Shown in pieces: positions 16,891-25,710 of a stretch of 33,860 bases of DNA. The notes under the pieces were generated by a model. That model did no database searches. It saw only the letters and a program-made list of their open reading frames with translations, and was not told the DNA's origin. This DNA is from an uncultured Oscillospiraceae bacterium (GTDB lineage Bacteria > Bacillota > Clostridia > Oscillospirales > Oscillospiraceae): the NCBI GenBank assembly GCA_934591725.1, contig CAKTPR010000010.1, forward strand, positions 1 through 33,860, given 5' to 3'. A program made the position numbers and the translations under genes. Each line of letters opens with the position of its first letter. The first letter of the stretch is position 1.

Positions 16891-18790
16891 GCTGACGGCG
16901 TCCTTCGGCAAGCTGGAAAACGAGACGCTGAGCCTGCATGACGGGCTGAACGTTATATATGCGCCGAACGAGAGCGGCAAATCCACATGGTGCGCGTTCA
17001 TCATGGCGATGCTCTACGGGGTGGATTCCTCGGAGCGCGCCCGCGCAGGCTACCTTCCCGACAAGCTGCGCTACGCCCCGTGGTCGGGGGCGCCGATGGA
17101 GGGCAGCATGGAGCTGACCGCCGACCGGCGCGACATCACCATCACGCGCAGGACGCGCACGAAGAGCGCACCGATGCGCGACTTCACAGCCGTGTACACC
17201 GGCAGCAGCGTCCCGGTGAAGGAGCTCAACGGCAGCAACGCCGGGGAAATGCTGACGGGCGTATCGAAGGACGTGTTTCGCCGCAGCGCATTCATCGCGC
17301 AGGGTACGGTCGCCGTATCGGGAAGCCCGGAGCTTGAGAAGCGGATAAACGCGATAGTCTCCACCGGCGAGGAATCCGGCTCGTTCAGCGAGGCGGACGA
17401 GCGGCTGCGCGCATGGCAGCGCAAGCGGCGCTATAACCGCAAAGGTATGCTGCCGGAGCTTGAGGCTAAGATGGACGACACCCAGCGCCGGCTTGACGAC
17501 ATGGGCGGTTCTATCGGGGACGTCGAATCCCTCGAAAAGCAGCTCGATGAGACGAAGGCGCGCTGCACCCTGCTTGAGCAGGAGGTCACAGATGCGCGCC
17601 GCCGCCAGCGCCGTGAGGCGCTCGACCGGCTGAATGCCGGGCGCGCGGAGCTTCAGCGCAGCAGCGAGGAGCACGACGCGGCAATGACGCTGCTCTCGCA
17701 GCGGCGCGAGGAGCTGGGCGCAAGTCCCTTCGGCAGCCGTGAGCCGGGAGAGCTTGAAGCGGAAGTGCAGACCGACCTTGACGAGCTCGATGAGCTCCGC
17801 GGCGCGGCATCGAAGAAGCCGAAGCCGCTGTGGGGCGTATTGCTGATGGTGCTGGCAGTCGCAGCGGCGGCGCTGTACACAAGCCTTGACGTGCTCGCGT
17901 TCATGATCGCCGCGGCAGTGTTCTGCGTCGGCGCGATAGTGATGCTGCTGCGCTACGGCAAGGATCGCAGCGCGGCGGCAGCGGCGCTTGAACGGCAGAC
18001 GGCGCTGTTGAGGAAATACCAAGCGCGGTCATCCGGCGAGATAAAGGCGGCGCTGGAGGGCTACAAACAGCTCTGGGAGAGCGCAAGGGACGCGGAGCAG
18101 CAGGAGCTGCACACGCGCCGCGCTTACGAAAACGCCCGCAATATGCAGAGCGGTCTTGAAGAGTCGGCACTGGGCGAGCTCGACTTTGCTTCCGGTGACT
18201 CCGAGGCCGCGCGGCTCGGACGTGAACTGACCGCGGCGCGCGGCGAGGCCGAACGCCTGAGTCAGCAGATCGCCGGGATAAACGGACGGCTCGCCGCGAT
18301 GGGCGACCCGCTCGTCCTCTCCAGCAGCCTGAGCTGCATGAAGGAGGAGTACGAGCTCATCTGCGACGAGTACGACGCGATAAACCTCGCCATCGACACG
18401 CTGCGCGAGGCGGACGCCGAGATACAGAGCCGCTTTTCCCCGGAGCTGGGGCGCGTCGCCGCGGGCTATATGTCTGCCGTGACCGGCGGGCGCTATTCCG
18501 ACGTGCTCATAAACCGTGACTTCACGGCGAAGGCGCGCACGAAGGACGACGTTGTGGCGCACGACGCGGAGTATCTGAGCGCGGGTACGCTGGACATAAT
18601 GTATTTGGCGGTGCGCCTTGCGGTGTGCGAGCTTGCGCTGCCGGAGGGCGAGACCTGCCCGCTGATAATAGACGATGCGCTCGTAAACCTTGACGAGACG
18701 CGTCTTGAACAGGCAATGGCGCTCCTGCGCGAGATCGCAAAGGAGCGGCAGATAATACTTTTCAGCTGCCGCAGAACGGACGGCAGATAA
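16877..18790 (+). CDS. YhaN-like SMC/SbcC-type ATPase with membrane hairpin
   Basis: A 637-residue split ABC-type ATPase. Walker A is at 29-37 (APNESGKST). A Q-loop-like FIAQG lies near 140. A coiled coil (about 185-300) leads into two hydrophobic helices at about 318-358 (LLMVLAVAAAALY and FMIAAAVFCVGAIVMLL). A second coiled coil follows, then the signature LSAGTLDIMYLAVRLA near 566-581 and Walker B PLIIDDALVNLDE near 594-607. It should work with the upstream nuclease. The hydrophobic pair suggests membrane anchoring instead of the zinc hook of SbcC. It is shorter than typical SbcC (about 1000 residues). The start overlaps the preceding gene by 14 bases. Confidence 0.88.
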   Translation: MKINKLTASFGKLENETLSLHDGLNVIYAPNESGKSTWCAFIMAMLYGVDSSERARAGYLPDKLRYAPWSGAPMEGSMELTADRRDITITRRTRTKSAPMRDFTAVYTGSSVPVKELNGSNAGEMLTGVSKDVFRRSAFIAQGTVAVSGSPELEKRINAIVSTGEESGSFSEADERLRAWQRKRRYNRKGMLPELEAKMDDTQRRLDDMGGSIGDVESLEKQLDETKARCTLLEQEVTDARRRQRREALDRLNAGRAELQRSSEEHDAAMTLLSQRREELGASPFGSREPGELEAEVQTDLDELDELRGAASKKPKPLWGVLLMVLAVAAAALYTSLDVLAFMIAAAVFCVGAIVMLLRYGKDRSAAAAALERQTALLRKYQARSSGEIKAALEGYKQLWESARDAEQQELHTRRAYENARNMQSGLEESALGELDFASGDSEAARLGRELTAARGEAERLSQQIAGINGRLAAMGDPLVLSSSLSCMKEEYELICDEYDAINLAIDTLREADAEIQSRFSPELGRVAAGYMSAVTGGRYSDVLINRDFTAKARTKDDVVAHDAEYLSAGTLDIMYLAVRLAVCELALPEGETCPLIIDDALVNLDETRLEQAMALLREIAKERQIILFSCRRTDGR

Positions 18791-18817
18791 GCGACAAGCA
18801 GAAAGTGAGGCTTAGAA

Positions 18818-20014
18818 ATGAAATACGATTTTACAACGGTACTCGACCGGCACGGCAGGGACTCCCTCGCCTTCGACAAGATACCCTTCGCAGGCGTGAA
18901 GCCCAATGAGGGCTTTGACGCGATCCCGATGTGGATCGCGGACATGAGCTTTGTCGCCGCGCCCCCGGCCATGGAGGCGATACTCAAGCGCATGGAGATG
19001 CCGAACTTCGGCTACTTCGCCCTGCCGGACGAATACTTTGACAGCATCATAAACTGGCAGCGCACGCGCAACGGCGTCGAGGGGCTGCTCCCGGAGCACA
19101 TCGGCTATGAAAACGGCGTACTCGGCGGCGTGAGCTCGGCGGTGCAGAGCTTCACCTCGCCGGGGGACAAGATACTCATCCACTCCCCCACCTACGTCGG
19201 CTTCACGCACACTATGGACGACACCGGGCGCGTCATAGTCCACAGCGAACTCAAGCGCGACGAGAACGGCATCTGGCGCATGGACTATGAGGACATGGAC
19301 AGGAAGATAAAGGAGAACAACATCCATTTCGCGATCTTCTGCTCTCCGCACAATCCCTGCGGCAGAGTGTGGGAGCGGTGGGAGATAGAAAAGGCGATGG
19401 AGGTCTACGCCGCGAACGACTGCATCGTCATCTCTGACGAGATATGGTCGGACATCATCATGCCCGGACACAAGCACATCCCGACGCAGTCCGTCTCCGA
19501 GGACGCAAGGAACCGCGTCATCGCCTTCTACGCGCCGAGCAAGACCTTCTCTCTGGCCGGGCTTGTCGGCTCCTACCATATCATCTATAACAAATACCTG
19601 CGTGACCGTGTCGTCCGCCGCGGCGAAATGAGCCATTACAACGAGTGCAACGTTCTGTCCATGCACGCGCTTATCGGGGCTTTCAGCCCGGAGGGCATGG
19701 AGTGGGCGGACGAGATGTGCCATGTCATTGACGAGAACCTTGAATACGCCTGCGATTTTATAAACGCGAACTTCAAGGGCGTGAGCTGCCAGCGGCCGCA
19801 GGGGACGTATATGCTCTTCCTCGACTGCGCGGGCTACTGCGCCGAGCACGGCATAAGCATAACCGAGCTTCAGCACCGCGGGGTGCGCTGCGGCGTTATC
19901 TGGCAGAACGGCGAGGACTTCATCTATCCCAAGTCCATCCGCATGAATCTCGCTCTGCCGAAGTCAAGGCTCATCGAGGCCTTCGACCGGCTGAAGAAGT
20001 ACGTGTTTATCTGA
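18818..20014 (+). CDS. MalY/PatB-type PLP-dependent C-S lyase or aminotransferase
   Basis: A 398-residue fold-type I PLP enzyme. N-terminal DAIPMWIADMSF is characteristic of MalY/PatB cystathionine beta-lyases. The PLP lysine is K242 in APSKTFSLAGL, FCSPHNPCGR carries the cofactor-contacting asparagine, ISDEIWSD the aspartate and SIRMNLA the substrate carboxylate arginine. Expected reaction: cleavage of cystathionine or other S-cysteine conjugates to thiol, pyruvate and ammonia. GTGAGG precedes ATG 18818. It follows the ATPase by 27 bases and probably ends the operon, as a strong terminator lies downstream. Confidence 0.88.
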   Translation: MKYDFTTVLDRHGRDSLAFDKIPFAGVKPNEGFDAIPMWIADMSFVAAPPAMEAILKRMEMPNFGYFALPDEYFDSIINWQRTRNGVEGLLPEHIGYENGVLGGVSSAVQSFTSPGDKILIHSPTYVGFTHTMDDTGRVIVHSELKRDENGIWRMDYEDMDRKIKENNIHFAIFCSPHNPCGRVWERWEIEKAMEVYAANDCIVISDEIWSDIIMPGHKHIPTQSVSEDARNRVIAFYAPSKTFSLAGLVGSYHIIYNKYLRDRVVRRGEMSHYNECNVLSMHALIGAFSPEGMEWADEMCHVIDENLEYACDFINANFKGVSCQRPQGTYMLFLDCAGYCAEHGISITELQHRGVRCGVIWQNGEDFIYPKSIRMNLALPKSRLIEAFDRLKKYVFI

Positions 20015-20090
20015 AGGGAAACGGCCTTTATCCATATATTCGATTCGGCGAGTTTACCATCAGTTGACAAGAGCACATACGCCTGACAGA

Positions 20091-20143
20091 AGAGTCCAGT
20101 CTCGGCTGATCCTTTGATCCTCCGAGACTGGACTCTTCTATTT
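20091..20143. terminator. Strong terminator between convergent genes
   Basis: AGAGTCCAGTCTCGG (20091-20105) pairs perfectly over 15 bases with CCGAGACTGGACTCT (20122-20136) across a 16-base loop. TCTATTTC follows on the plus strand. It lies between the MalY-type gene and the lacI-type gene and can serve both. Confidence 0.85.
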
Positions 20144-20157
20144 CGTGCGAGGTAAAT

Positions 20158-21156
20158 TTACTTGGCCTGTTTACGGGTAGACTCTCGGATCACAAGCCTG
20201 TGCGGGAATATTATTCCCTTGACAACAGACTCTTCATCCTCAATGCGTTCATACAGCAGTTCAAACGCGCTTGTGCCCAACTGATACAGCGGCTGAGAGA
20301 CAGTCGTCAATGAGGGTTCGGAAAACTCTGAAAATTCGATATTATCAAACCCTACTACATCTATGTCCTGCCCCACATGCATGCCTTTTTCGGACAGGCA
20401 TTTGATCGCCGGAATAGCGATCATATCCGAAAACGAAAAGATTGCGGTGGGTCTGTCCGCCTTATTAAGCAGCGTGGCGATCACATCATATATCTGACGC
20501 GATTCCTCACAGTAAAACATCTCCTGTTCATGGATGTTCAGGCCTGCCTCTTCCATGGCGCGTCTATAACCGGCGTCTCTCCCATCCTGGCTTATAGGCT
20601 TGAAGGTGTTCCTTATCACAGCTATCCTTTTGTGGCCAAGGCTGATCAGATACTTCGTCGCGTCATAAGCGGCCGAGGTATCGTCTATGCAGCAATAGCT
20701 GACATTTCCGCCCTTTATGGGCGTGAGACATGACACGATAGGCCATTTTTCAGATATGCTTTCTATATATGCTGCTCTCAGGGTCGTCGCGAATACAACA
20801 ACTCCGTCCACGCTTCTCGTCTTCAGCATGTCCAGATACTCTTTTTCCTTCTCCGGCGTTCTGTCCGTGACCCCGATGACGATGGAGTATCCGTTGGCCT
20901 TTGCCCGGTCTGACAGACCTTTTATCAAAAGAGAATAAACCGGATTTGTAATAGTCGGAAGTACGGCAAGAATTTTTTTGCTCTTGCTCTGACGAAGATT
21001 CTTCCCGGCCGAGTTGGGTACGAACTTTGTGTCGTCGATGATCTGCTGAACTTTTTTTCTCGTTTCGGGTCTGACATGCGGATCGTTATTGATTACTCTC
21101 GATACGGTTGCAACAGAGGTCTCAGCCATCCTTGCTATATCTACGATCTTCATCAT
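20158..21156 (-). CDS. LacI-family transcriptional regulator of the catabolic island
   Basis: A 332-residue repressor. Residues 3-50 form the LacI helix-turn-helix (IVDIARMAETSVATVSRVIN, then VRPETRKKV) and the hinge (NSAGKNLRQ). The sugar-binding periplasmic-protein-like domain follows (ILAVLPTITNPVYS, VDGVVVF, LGHKRIAVI, DIDVVGFDN, LTTVSQPLYQLG). The recognition helix SVATVSRV resembles CcpA-type regulators that bind palindromes with a central CG, matching the three operators at 28000, 28121 and 29011. It has its own promoter (21204-21232) with a large dyad on the transcription start. The start could be either of two consecutive ATGs (21156 or 21153). The effector is unknown and presumably an intermediate of the island's pathway. 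Confidence 0.93.
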   Translation of the reverse strand: MMKIVDIARMAETSVATVSRVINNDPHVRPETRKKVQQIIDDTKFVPNSAGKNLRQSKSKKILAVLPTITNPVYSLLIKGLSDRAKANGYSIVIGVTDRTPEKEKEYLDMLKTRSVDGVVVFATTLRAAYIESISEKWPIVSCLTPIKGGNVSYCCIDDTSAAYDATKYLISLGHKRIAVIRNTFKPISQDGRDAGYRRAMEEAGLNIHEQEMFYCEESRQIYDVIATLLNKADRPTAIFSFSDMIAIPAIKCLSEKGMHVGQDIDVVGFDNIEFSEFSEPSLTTVSQPLYQLGTSAFELLYERIEDEESVVKGIIFPHRLVIRESTRKQAK

Positions 21157-21177
21157 TCTCGTTCACTTCTCCAAAAA

Positions 21178-21202
21178 TTACTGTGGAATTATTCCCCAGT
21201 AA
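21178..21202. promoter_or_regulatory. 25-bp dyad at the lacI-type gene start (candidate operator)
   Basis: TTACTGTGGAAT, one base, ATTCCCCAGTAA: 12-base arms with a single mismatch. It lies immediately downstream of the -10 box, covering the expected transcription start, and 22 bases before the ATG. The sequence differs from the island operators, so it may bind another regulator or form an RNA hairpin. Confidence 0.55.
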
Positions 21203-21203
21203 T

Positions 21204-21232
21204 AATATAGTAGATAAAACGTATCTTGTCAA
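21204..21232 (-). promoter_or_regulatory. Promoter of the lacI-type gene
   Basis: Leftward TTGACA (21232-21227), a 17-base spacer and TATATT (21209-21204). Confidence 0.8.
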
Positions 21233-21247
21233 ACATCTCTTGCCGGG

Positions 21248-22024
21248 TCACAGTGTTTCAAATACTCTTCGCATCACCTTATACTGCTCTCTTGCGGCAG
21301 ACATGATCGCAACGATATCGCTGCCGGCAGAAATGAACTGCACTCCTCTGCTGCACCAGAAGCGTATATTCTCCTCGGTGTTGCCGCCGACCGCTATTCC
21401 GACCGGCATATTGGCCTTTGTGCATTTTTCGATGACCGTGTCCACCAGTCTGAGATTATCCGGGTGCCGGAGATCGCACAGATGGCCGATCGAGCCGGAG
21501 AGATCACAGGGTCCCAAAATAAATCCGTCTACGAATGGGACCTTGAGCATCTCATCAAGATCGTTTACAGCCTCTATGGACTCTATCTGTGCAAAGCGGC
21601 AGAAGGAATCGTTTGCGCCGAGGATATATTCACTGTCCTCCAGCAATCCATAGCGGCAGGCGCGCCTGGGGCCAAAGCCTCTTTTGCCGTAAGGAGGATA
21701 CAGGCACGCGTCCATTGCTTTCTTAAGCTCCTCCGCAGAATTCACCTCGGGGAAAATAATACCGTCAGGCCCCATCTCAAGAACCCTCTTTGCAAGGTAC
21801 GGTTCGTTCCACGGGACTCTTACCAGCGAAGCGGTTCCCGCGGCACGCGCAGCAATTATCTGGAGCAGAACCGTCTCGTAATCCATGGCTTCATGCTCTG
21901 TGTCGATCCAAAGATAATCGTATCCGAGCTGCCCCACCATTTCCGCTATGCACGGTTCAGAAAGATCGATCTCAAATCCGACAAGTTTTTTCCCTGATCT
22001 CAGCTTTTCTTTAAAAGCATTCAT
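21248..22024 (-). CDS. HpcH/HpaI-family class II aldolase
   Basis: A 258-residue metal-dependent aldolase that splits 2-keto-3-deoxy or 4-hydroxy-2-oxo acids into pyruvate (or a related keto acid) and an aldehyde. With the start at ATG 22024 (MNAFKE) the active-site residues fall at H44 (WIDTEH), R69 (LVRVPW), E148 (QIES) and D174 (GPCDLS), one less than H45, R70, E149 and D175 of E. coli HpaI. GAGGGA lies 8 bases upstream. The alternative ATG 22045 overlaps the flavoprotein gene and has no clear site. It is the last gene of the leftward operon, 13 bases after the flavoprotein. GarL (2-keto-3-deoxyglucarate aldolase) belongs to this family, which fits a sugar-acid route; the substrate is not determined. 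Confidence 0.88.
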   Translation of the reverse strand: MNAFKEKLRSGKKLVGFEIDLSEPCIAEMVGQLGYDYLWIDTEHEAMDYETVLLQIIAARAAGTASLVRVPWNEPYLAKRVLEMGPDGIIFPEVNSAEELKKAMDACLYPPYGKRGFGPRRACRYGLLEDSEYILGANDSFCRFAQIESIEAVNDLDEMLKVPFVDGFILGPCDLSGSIGHLCDLRHPDNLRLVDTVIEKCTKANMPVGIAVGGNTEENIRFWCSRGVQFISAGSDIVAIMSAAREQYKVMRRVFETL

Positions 22025-22037
22025 TCCGTATTCCCTC

Positions 22038-23687
22038 TCAATCATCGTAACGCTCAGTATTAACGAAATCCAGTTCTTTTCCGTTCAGCTTTATTTTGAC
22101 CACGTAAGGCTTGGGGTCCGTCGCAGGATGATCCTCCCGATAATGACTGCCTCTGCTTTCCGTCCGGCTAAGCGCCGCCCCGGCTATCGCCCACGCGGTA
22201 AGCGCCGCGCTGGACGCCTCACTGTGATCCCAATACTCCTCAGGTGAAGGATCTATCTCACTCAGACGGACGCAGAGCTCCTTTGCTCTGGAAAGCGTTT
22301 TTGTAAGACCGGCCTCGTTCCTGAGGACATTTACATTTTCCCAAAGAAGATTGCCAAGCTCTTGCTTTATACCGGCGTAAAATTCATGCCCCCGGCTTTT
22401 ACCTGACGGCAGAGTGCAGAAGGGCTTTATATCTGTCCGGCTCCCGGCTGCAGCAGCATAGCTGCCGGCCTTCCTGCCGGCTCGTGCCCCGAACACCTGA
22501 CACACGGCGTGCATATTCCCGCCGAGGCGGTTTGCTCCATGAGGCCCGGAAGCCATCTCACCCGCGGCATAAAGGCCGGGAACGTCGGTCGCGGCATCGG
22601 CATTGATCATAATGCCGCCGTTGCAGGCGTGGGCAAAAGTGGTGACGCGGAGCGTGTTTTCATGCGGATCCAGGTCGGGGCCGAACCAACCCCTCCAAAG
22701 CCTGTAAACAGGGATCTTCTCCAGCTCCTCTGTCGGGATATGTGAAATATCCACAGGCACACCTTCGCCGCCGTTGGCAAGAGTCTCCTTGAATATGGCC
22801 ACATCCACATTAAAGCTGTCGTCAATGCAGGAGAACGGGAAATGCTTTGAGTGCTCGGCAAGCAGCTCTTTAAGAGGACGCGGAAAAGCATGATCCATAG
22901 TGAAGCCTATTCTGGGTTCGAGATACATGAGCCGGTCAAGGAACAGCGCCCGGTAGCGCGGCTCCAGAACGCCCAGACCAAACTGCATAAACTCCATGTT
23001 GGCCAGACGGCAGCCCGCCCGAAGTCCAAGCGCATAGCCGTCACCGTACATTCCGGGTGAGGCAAAGCTGTGTTTGAATATTCCGGTCGCACCGCCGGCA
23101 GACAAAACAGTCGCACCGGCAGAGATCAGGTACAGCTCATTTCCACGATCGACTCCAACCGCGCCTATGCAGCGCCCTTCATGGACGACCAGCGAAGCTA
23201 TGAGCGTGTTTTCCAGCAGAGTGATGCCATAGCGCTTCACGCTGTCTGCCATTGAAGCTTTTATCCTGCGGGGATCAACAAACTGATACGCGCGGTTCTT
23301 CGTTGAAAAGCATCCGTACACCTGCCGGGGTTTTGAACTGCCCTCCCACGTGGCCAGCTCAAGTCCGAACAGATCCTGCAGATCAGCCAGTCTGTCCGAG
23401 CTCTCATTGACAACGATCGATGCCAGCTCTGCGCTGGCGGTACCCTGCGCCGCGTTTAGTATATCGGACAAATGAATGTCCTTAGAGTCTGTGGGGTCGT
23501 TCTCTCCGGTAGCTGCCTGCATATCCCAGCCATAGGTCAGCTCGGAGAACATCACGCCTGTTGTGCCCAGTGCGCCTTTATTTGCGAGAATGACTTTTTC
23601 CGCTCCGCAGCGTTTTGCCTCGACCGCGGCGCGGATGCCGGTCTCCCCAGCCCCGATGACCAGTACGTCACAAGACAGTTCTTTCAT
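22038..23687 (-). CDS. FrdA/SdhA-like FAD-dependent oxidoreductase
   Basis: A 549-residue flavoprotein of the succinate dehydrogenase/fumarate reductase/L-aspartate oxidase superfamily. FAD-binding motif VLVIGAGETGIRAA (GxGxxG at 12-17), SAGGATGIF near 195, GLYAAGEM and HGANRLGGNM near 375-390, and C-terminal ESRGSHYRED near 508-518 carrying the usual superfamily arginine. There is no signal peptide, no FMN-binding or haem domain and no iron-sulphur subunit nearby. It is thus a soluble cytoplasmic single-subunit enzyme, unlike respiratory FrdAB. It lies 5 bases after tctA, in the transport operon. It may oxidise or reduce the transported acid; the substrate is unknown. ATG 23687 was used. Confidence 0.85.
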   Translation of the reverse strand: MKELSCDVLVIGAGETGIRAAVEAKRCGAEKVILANKGALGTTGVMFSELTYGWDMQAATGENDPTDSKDIHLSDILNAAQGTASAELASIVVNESSDRLADLQDLFGLELATWEGSSKPRQVYGCFSTKNRAYQFVDPRRIKASMADSVKRYGITLLENTLIASLVVHEGRCIGAVGVDRGNELYLISAGATVLSAGGATGIFKHSFASPGMYGDGYALGLRAGCRLANMEFMQFGLGVLEPRYRALFLDRLMYLEPRIGFTMDHAFPRPLKELLAEHSKHFPFSCIDDSFNVDVAIFKETLANGGEGVPVDISHIPTEELEKIPVYRLWRGWFGPDLDPHENTLRVTTFAHACNGGIMINADAATDVPGLYAAGEMASGPHGANRLGGNMHAVCQVFGARAGRKAGSYAAAAGSRTDIKPFCTLPSGKSRGHEFYAGIKQELGNLLWENVNVLRNEAGLTKTLSRAKELCVRLSEIDPSPEEYWDHSEASSAALTAWAIAGAALSRTESRGSHYREDHPATDPKPYVVKIKLNGKELDFVNTERYDD

Positions 23688-23692
23688 AGATC

Positions 23693-25222
23693 TTATCCTT
23701 CCTTGGCAGCCTTCCTCGCCTTAAGGCTGTTTCTGATGCTTACGATGACTGGGCTGAGCATGGTAATAATGGAGGCGGCAAAAAATGCTACCGCAATGGG
23801 ACGCTCAAAAATTGCGGAGAAGTTGCCGTTATTGAGCATGATATATCTTCTGAAGTTGGATTCGGTCATGGTTCCGAGAATGAAACCGATGATCACCGAG
23901 GACATGGTAAAATCGTGCTTGATGGCGAAATAGCCGATTATTCCGCTGATCAGCATTACGATGATGTCGGTGTAATTGTGGCCGTAGGAATATGTGCCGA
24001 TAACGCAGAGCGCGACTATCATGGGCAAAAGATGCTCGTTCTTTACCAGGACTACCTTGATGAACACGCGCAGAAGGAGGAATCCAAGAATAAACAGCAG
24101 CACATTTGCCATTCCCATTCCGCCGAATATCTGATATACCTGCCTTGCGTTTGCGGTAAACAGCAGCGGTCCCGGAGTGACGCTCTTTACCATGAGTGCT
24201 CCCAGCAGTATGGCCGTAGCGCCGTCGCCGGGGATACCCAGAGACAGCATCGGTATCATTGCACCGCCGCAGACGGCATTGTTCGCAGACTCAGGCGCTG
24301 CAATGCCTTCCGGCGCGCCCTTGCCGAATTCGTCGTGATGCTTGCGGTTGAATTTCTTTGCCCCGGTATACGCCATGAAGCAGGCAATATCGCCGCCCGT
24401 GCCGGGAACACAGCCGATAAATGTGCCGAGAACACTGCACCCGAGCAGAGTCGGGAAAATGCGCTTTATATCGCTCCATGTCGGGAAGGTCCGCATTTTC
24501 TTATTCGGATCAAAATTCATGTGATCATGGGTGCCTTCCCTTTTCTTTCTGAAAGTATCCTCAATATTGACCAGCACCTGAGAAAATGCCAGCAGGCCGA
24601 TCAGCAGCGGCAGGAAAGATATTCCGCCCATGAGATAGGTGGAATTGAAGGTATACCTGAGCATACCGGATATGGGGTCAACACCGATGCAGGCCAGCAG
24701 CAGACCGATCACGCCCCCGATGAGTCCCTTGATGACGGAACCGGTAGACACCGAGGAGATGATGCTTATCCCGAAAAGCGCGAAGGCGCAGTACTCCAGA
24801 GACGTGAATTTAAGCGCCAGCTTTGCCAGCAGCGGGGCGAAGAAGACAAGGCAGATCGTGCTGAATATTCCTCCGAAGGTAGAAGAAAATGTCGATATTC
24901 CGAGCGCTCTCCCCGGTTCGCCCTTAAGGGTCATGGGATAGCCGTCTATCATAGTTGCGACCGAGCCGGGCGTTCCCGGCGTATGGAGGAGTATTGCGGA
25001 GATCGACCCGCCGTATACAGCTCCGCAGTACACGCCGAGGAGCATATTTATACCTGCGATCCCGTCTATCGCATACGCGAATGGGAACAGCAGAGAAATT
25101 GCCATGTTGACAGACAGTCCGGGCAGCGCGCCGATAATGATACCGGCCACAACTCCGGCAGCCAGCGTAAGTATTCCCTCAAAAGTGTATACCTCAGAGA
25201 GAGCAGAAAGTATTTCTTGCAT
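23693..25222 (-). CDS. tctA: Tripartite tricarboxylate-type transporter, large permease TctA
   Basis: A 509-residue polytopic membrane protein, the usual TctA length. Family signatures are GIIIGALPGLSVNMAISLLF, LLHTPGTPGSVATMIDGYPM, FIGCVPGTGGDIACFMAY and GAMIPMLSLGIPGDGATAIL. It is the secondary, ion-driven translocation subunit, fed by the TctC lipoprotein. AAGGAGGAG lies 6 bases before ATG 25222, and it starts 12 bases after tctB. The order C-B-A followed by catabolic enzymes is typical of TTT systems dedicated to an organic acid; the ligand cannot be read from sequence. Confidence 0.95.
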   Translation of the reverse strand: MQEILSALSEVYTFEGILTLAAGVVAGIIIGALPGLSVNMAISLLFPFAYAIDGIAGINMLLGVYCGAVYGGSISAILLHTPGTPGSVATMIDGYPMTLKGEPGRALGISTFSSTFGGIFSTICLVFFAPLLAKLALKFTSLEYCAFALFGISIISSVSTGSVIKGLIGGVIGLLLACIGVDPISGMLRYTFNSTYLMGGISFLPLLIGLLAFSQVLVNIEDTFRKKREGTHDHMNFDPNKKMRTFPTWSDIKRIFPTLLGCSVLGTFIGCVPGTGGDIACFMAYTGAKKFNRKHHDEFGKGAPEGIAAPESANNAVCGGAMIPMLSLGIPGDGATAILLGALMVKSVTPGPLLFTANARQVYQIFGGMGMANVLLFILGFLLLRVFIKVVLVKNEHLLPMIVALCVIGTYSYGHNYTDIIVMLISGIIGYFAIKHDFTMSSVIIGFILGTMTESNFRRYIMLNNGNFSAIFERPIAVAFFAASIITMLSPVIVSIRNSLKARKAAKEG

Positions 25223-25234
25223 GATTTCTCCTCC

Positions 25235-25690
25235 TTAAGCCCATATTGCCTTGGCAAGGGGGGATTTGAGAATTTTTTCAAACAGAAACCAGATGATGAG
25301 CAGGGAAGCCGCATCGTATGTCAGAAGCACCGTCCATCTGCGCTCGCCGAGATAAAGCATGAACAGCGGGAGAAAGATCGCGTTCGTTATGATGCAGCCG
25401 AGATAGTAGTAACCAATGACGTATATTACCAGAATACCGATCACGATAAGGACGTTATGGAATTCATAGCTTTTGAAGTCTATCTTCGATTCCGGAATAT
25501 TCTTGCTGAAAGTGTTGTACAGGGCAAGCAGGACCCCCAGCCCGACCAGGATCCAGGAGAGGATGTTCGGCCATGAGGCGGCCGTACTTATTCCGTCAAG
25601 CGTTGCATGGTTCAGACCGGCGCCTACTATGAGAAAAACTGCGCCGATAGCGCAGGTCAGCAGGCTGATTATATAGTTCGCTTTTTTCAT
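25235..25690 (-). CDS. tctB: Tripartite tricarboxylate-type transporter, small permease TctB
   Basis: A 151-residue protein with four hydrophobic segments, as in TctB (YIISLLTCAIGAVFLIVGAG, ILSWILVGLGVLLALYN, VLIVIGILVIYVIGYYYLGC, LLIIWFLFEKILKSP). The start is ATG 25690, because GGAGGA lies 5 bases upstream; that GGAGGA is itself part of an upstream ATG codon context at 25702, which has no ribosome site of its own. Partner of TctA and TctC in one operon. Confidence 0.88.
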   Translation of the reverse strand: MKKANYIISLLTCAIGAVFLIVGAGLNHATLDGISTAASWPNILSWILVGLGVLLALYNTFSKNIPESKIDFKSYEFHNVLIVIGILVIYVIGYYYLGCIITNAIFLPLFMLYLGERRWTVLLTYDAASLLIIWFLFEKILKSPLAKAIWA

Positions 25691-25710
25691 GGTTTCCTCC
25701 ATATTATCAG

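Noticed and set aside
23915..25576. 553-codon plus-strand frame antisense to tctA and tctB
   Set aside because: Same reason: the leftward frames encode recognisable TctA and TctB with ribosome sites.
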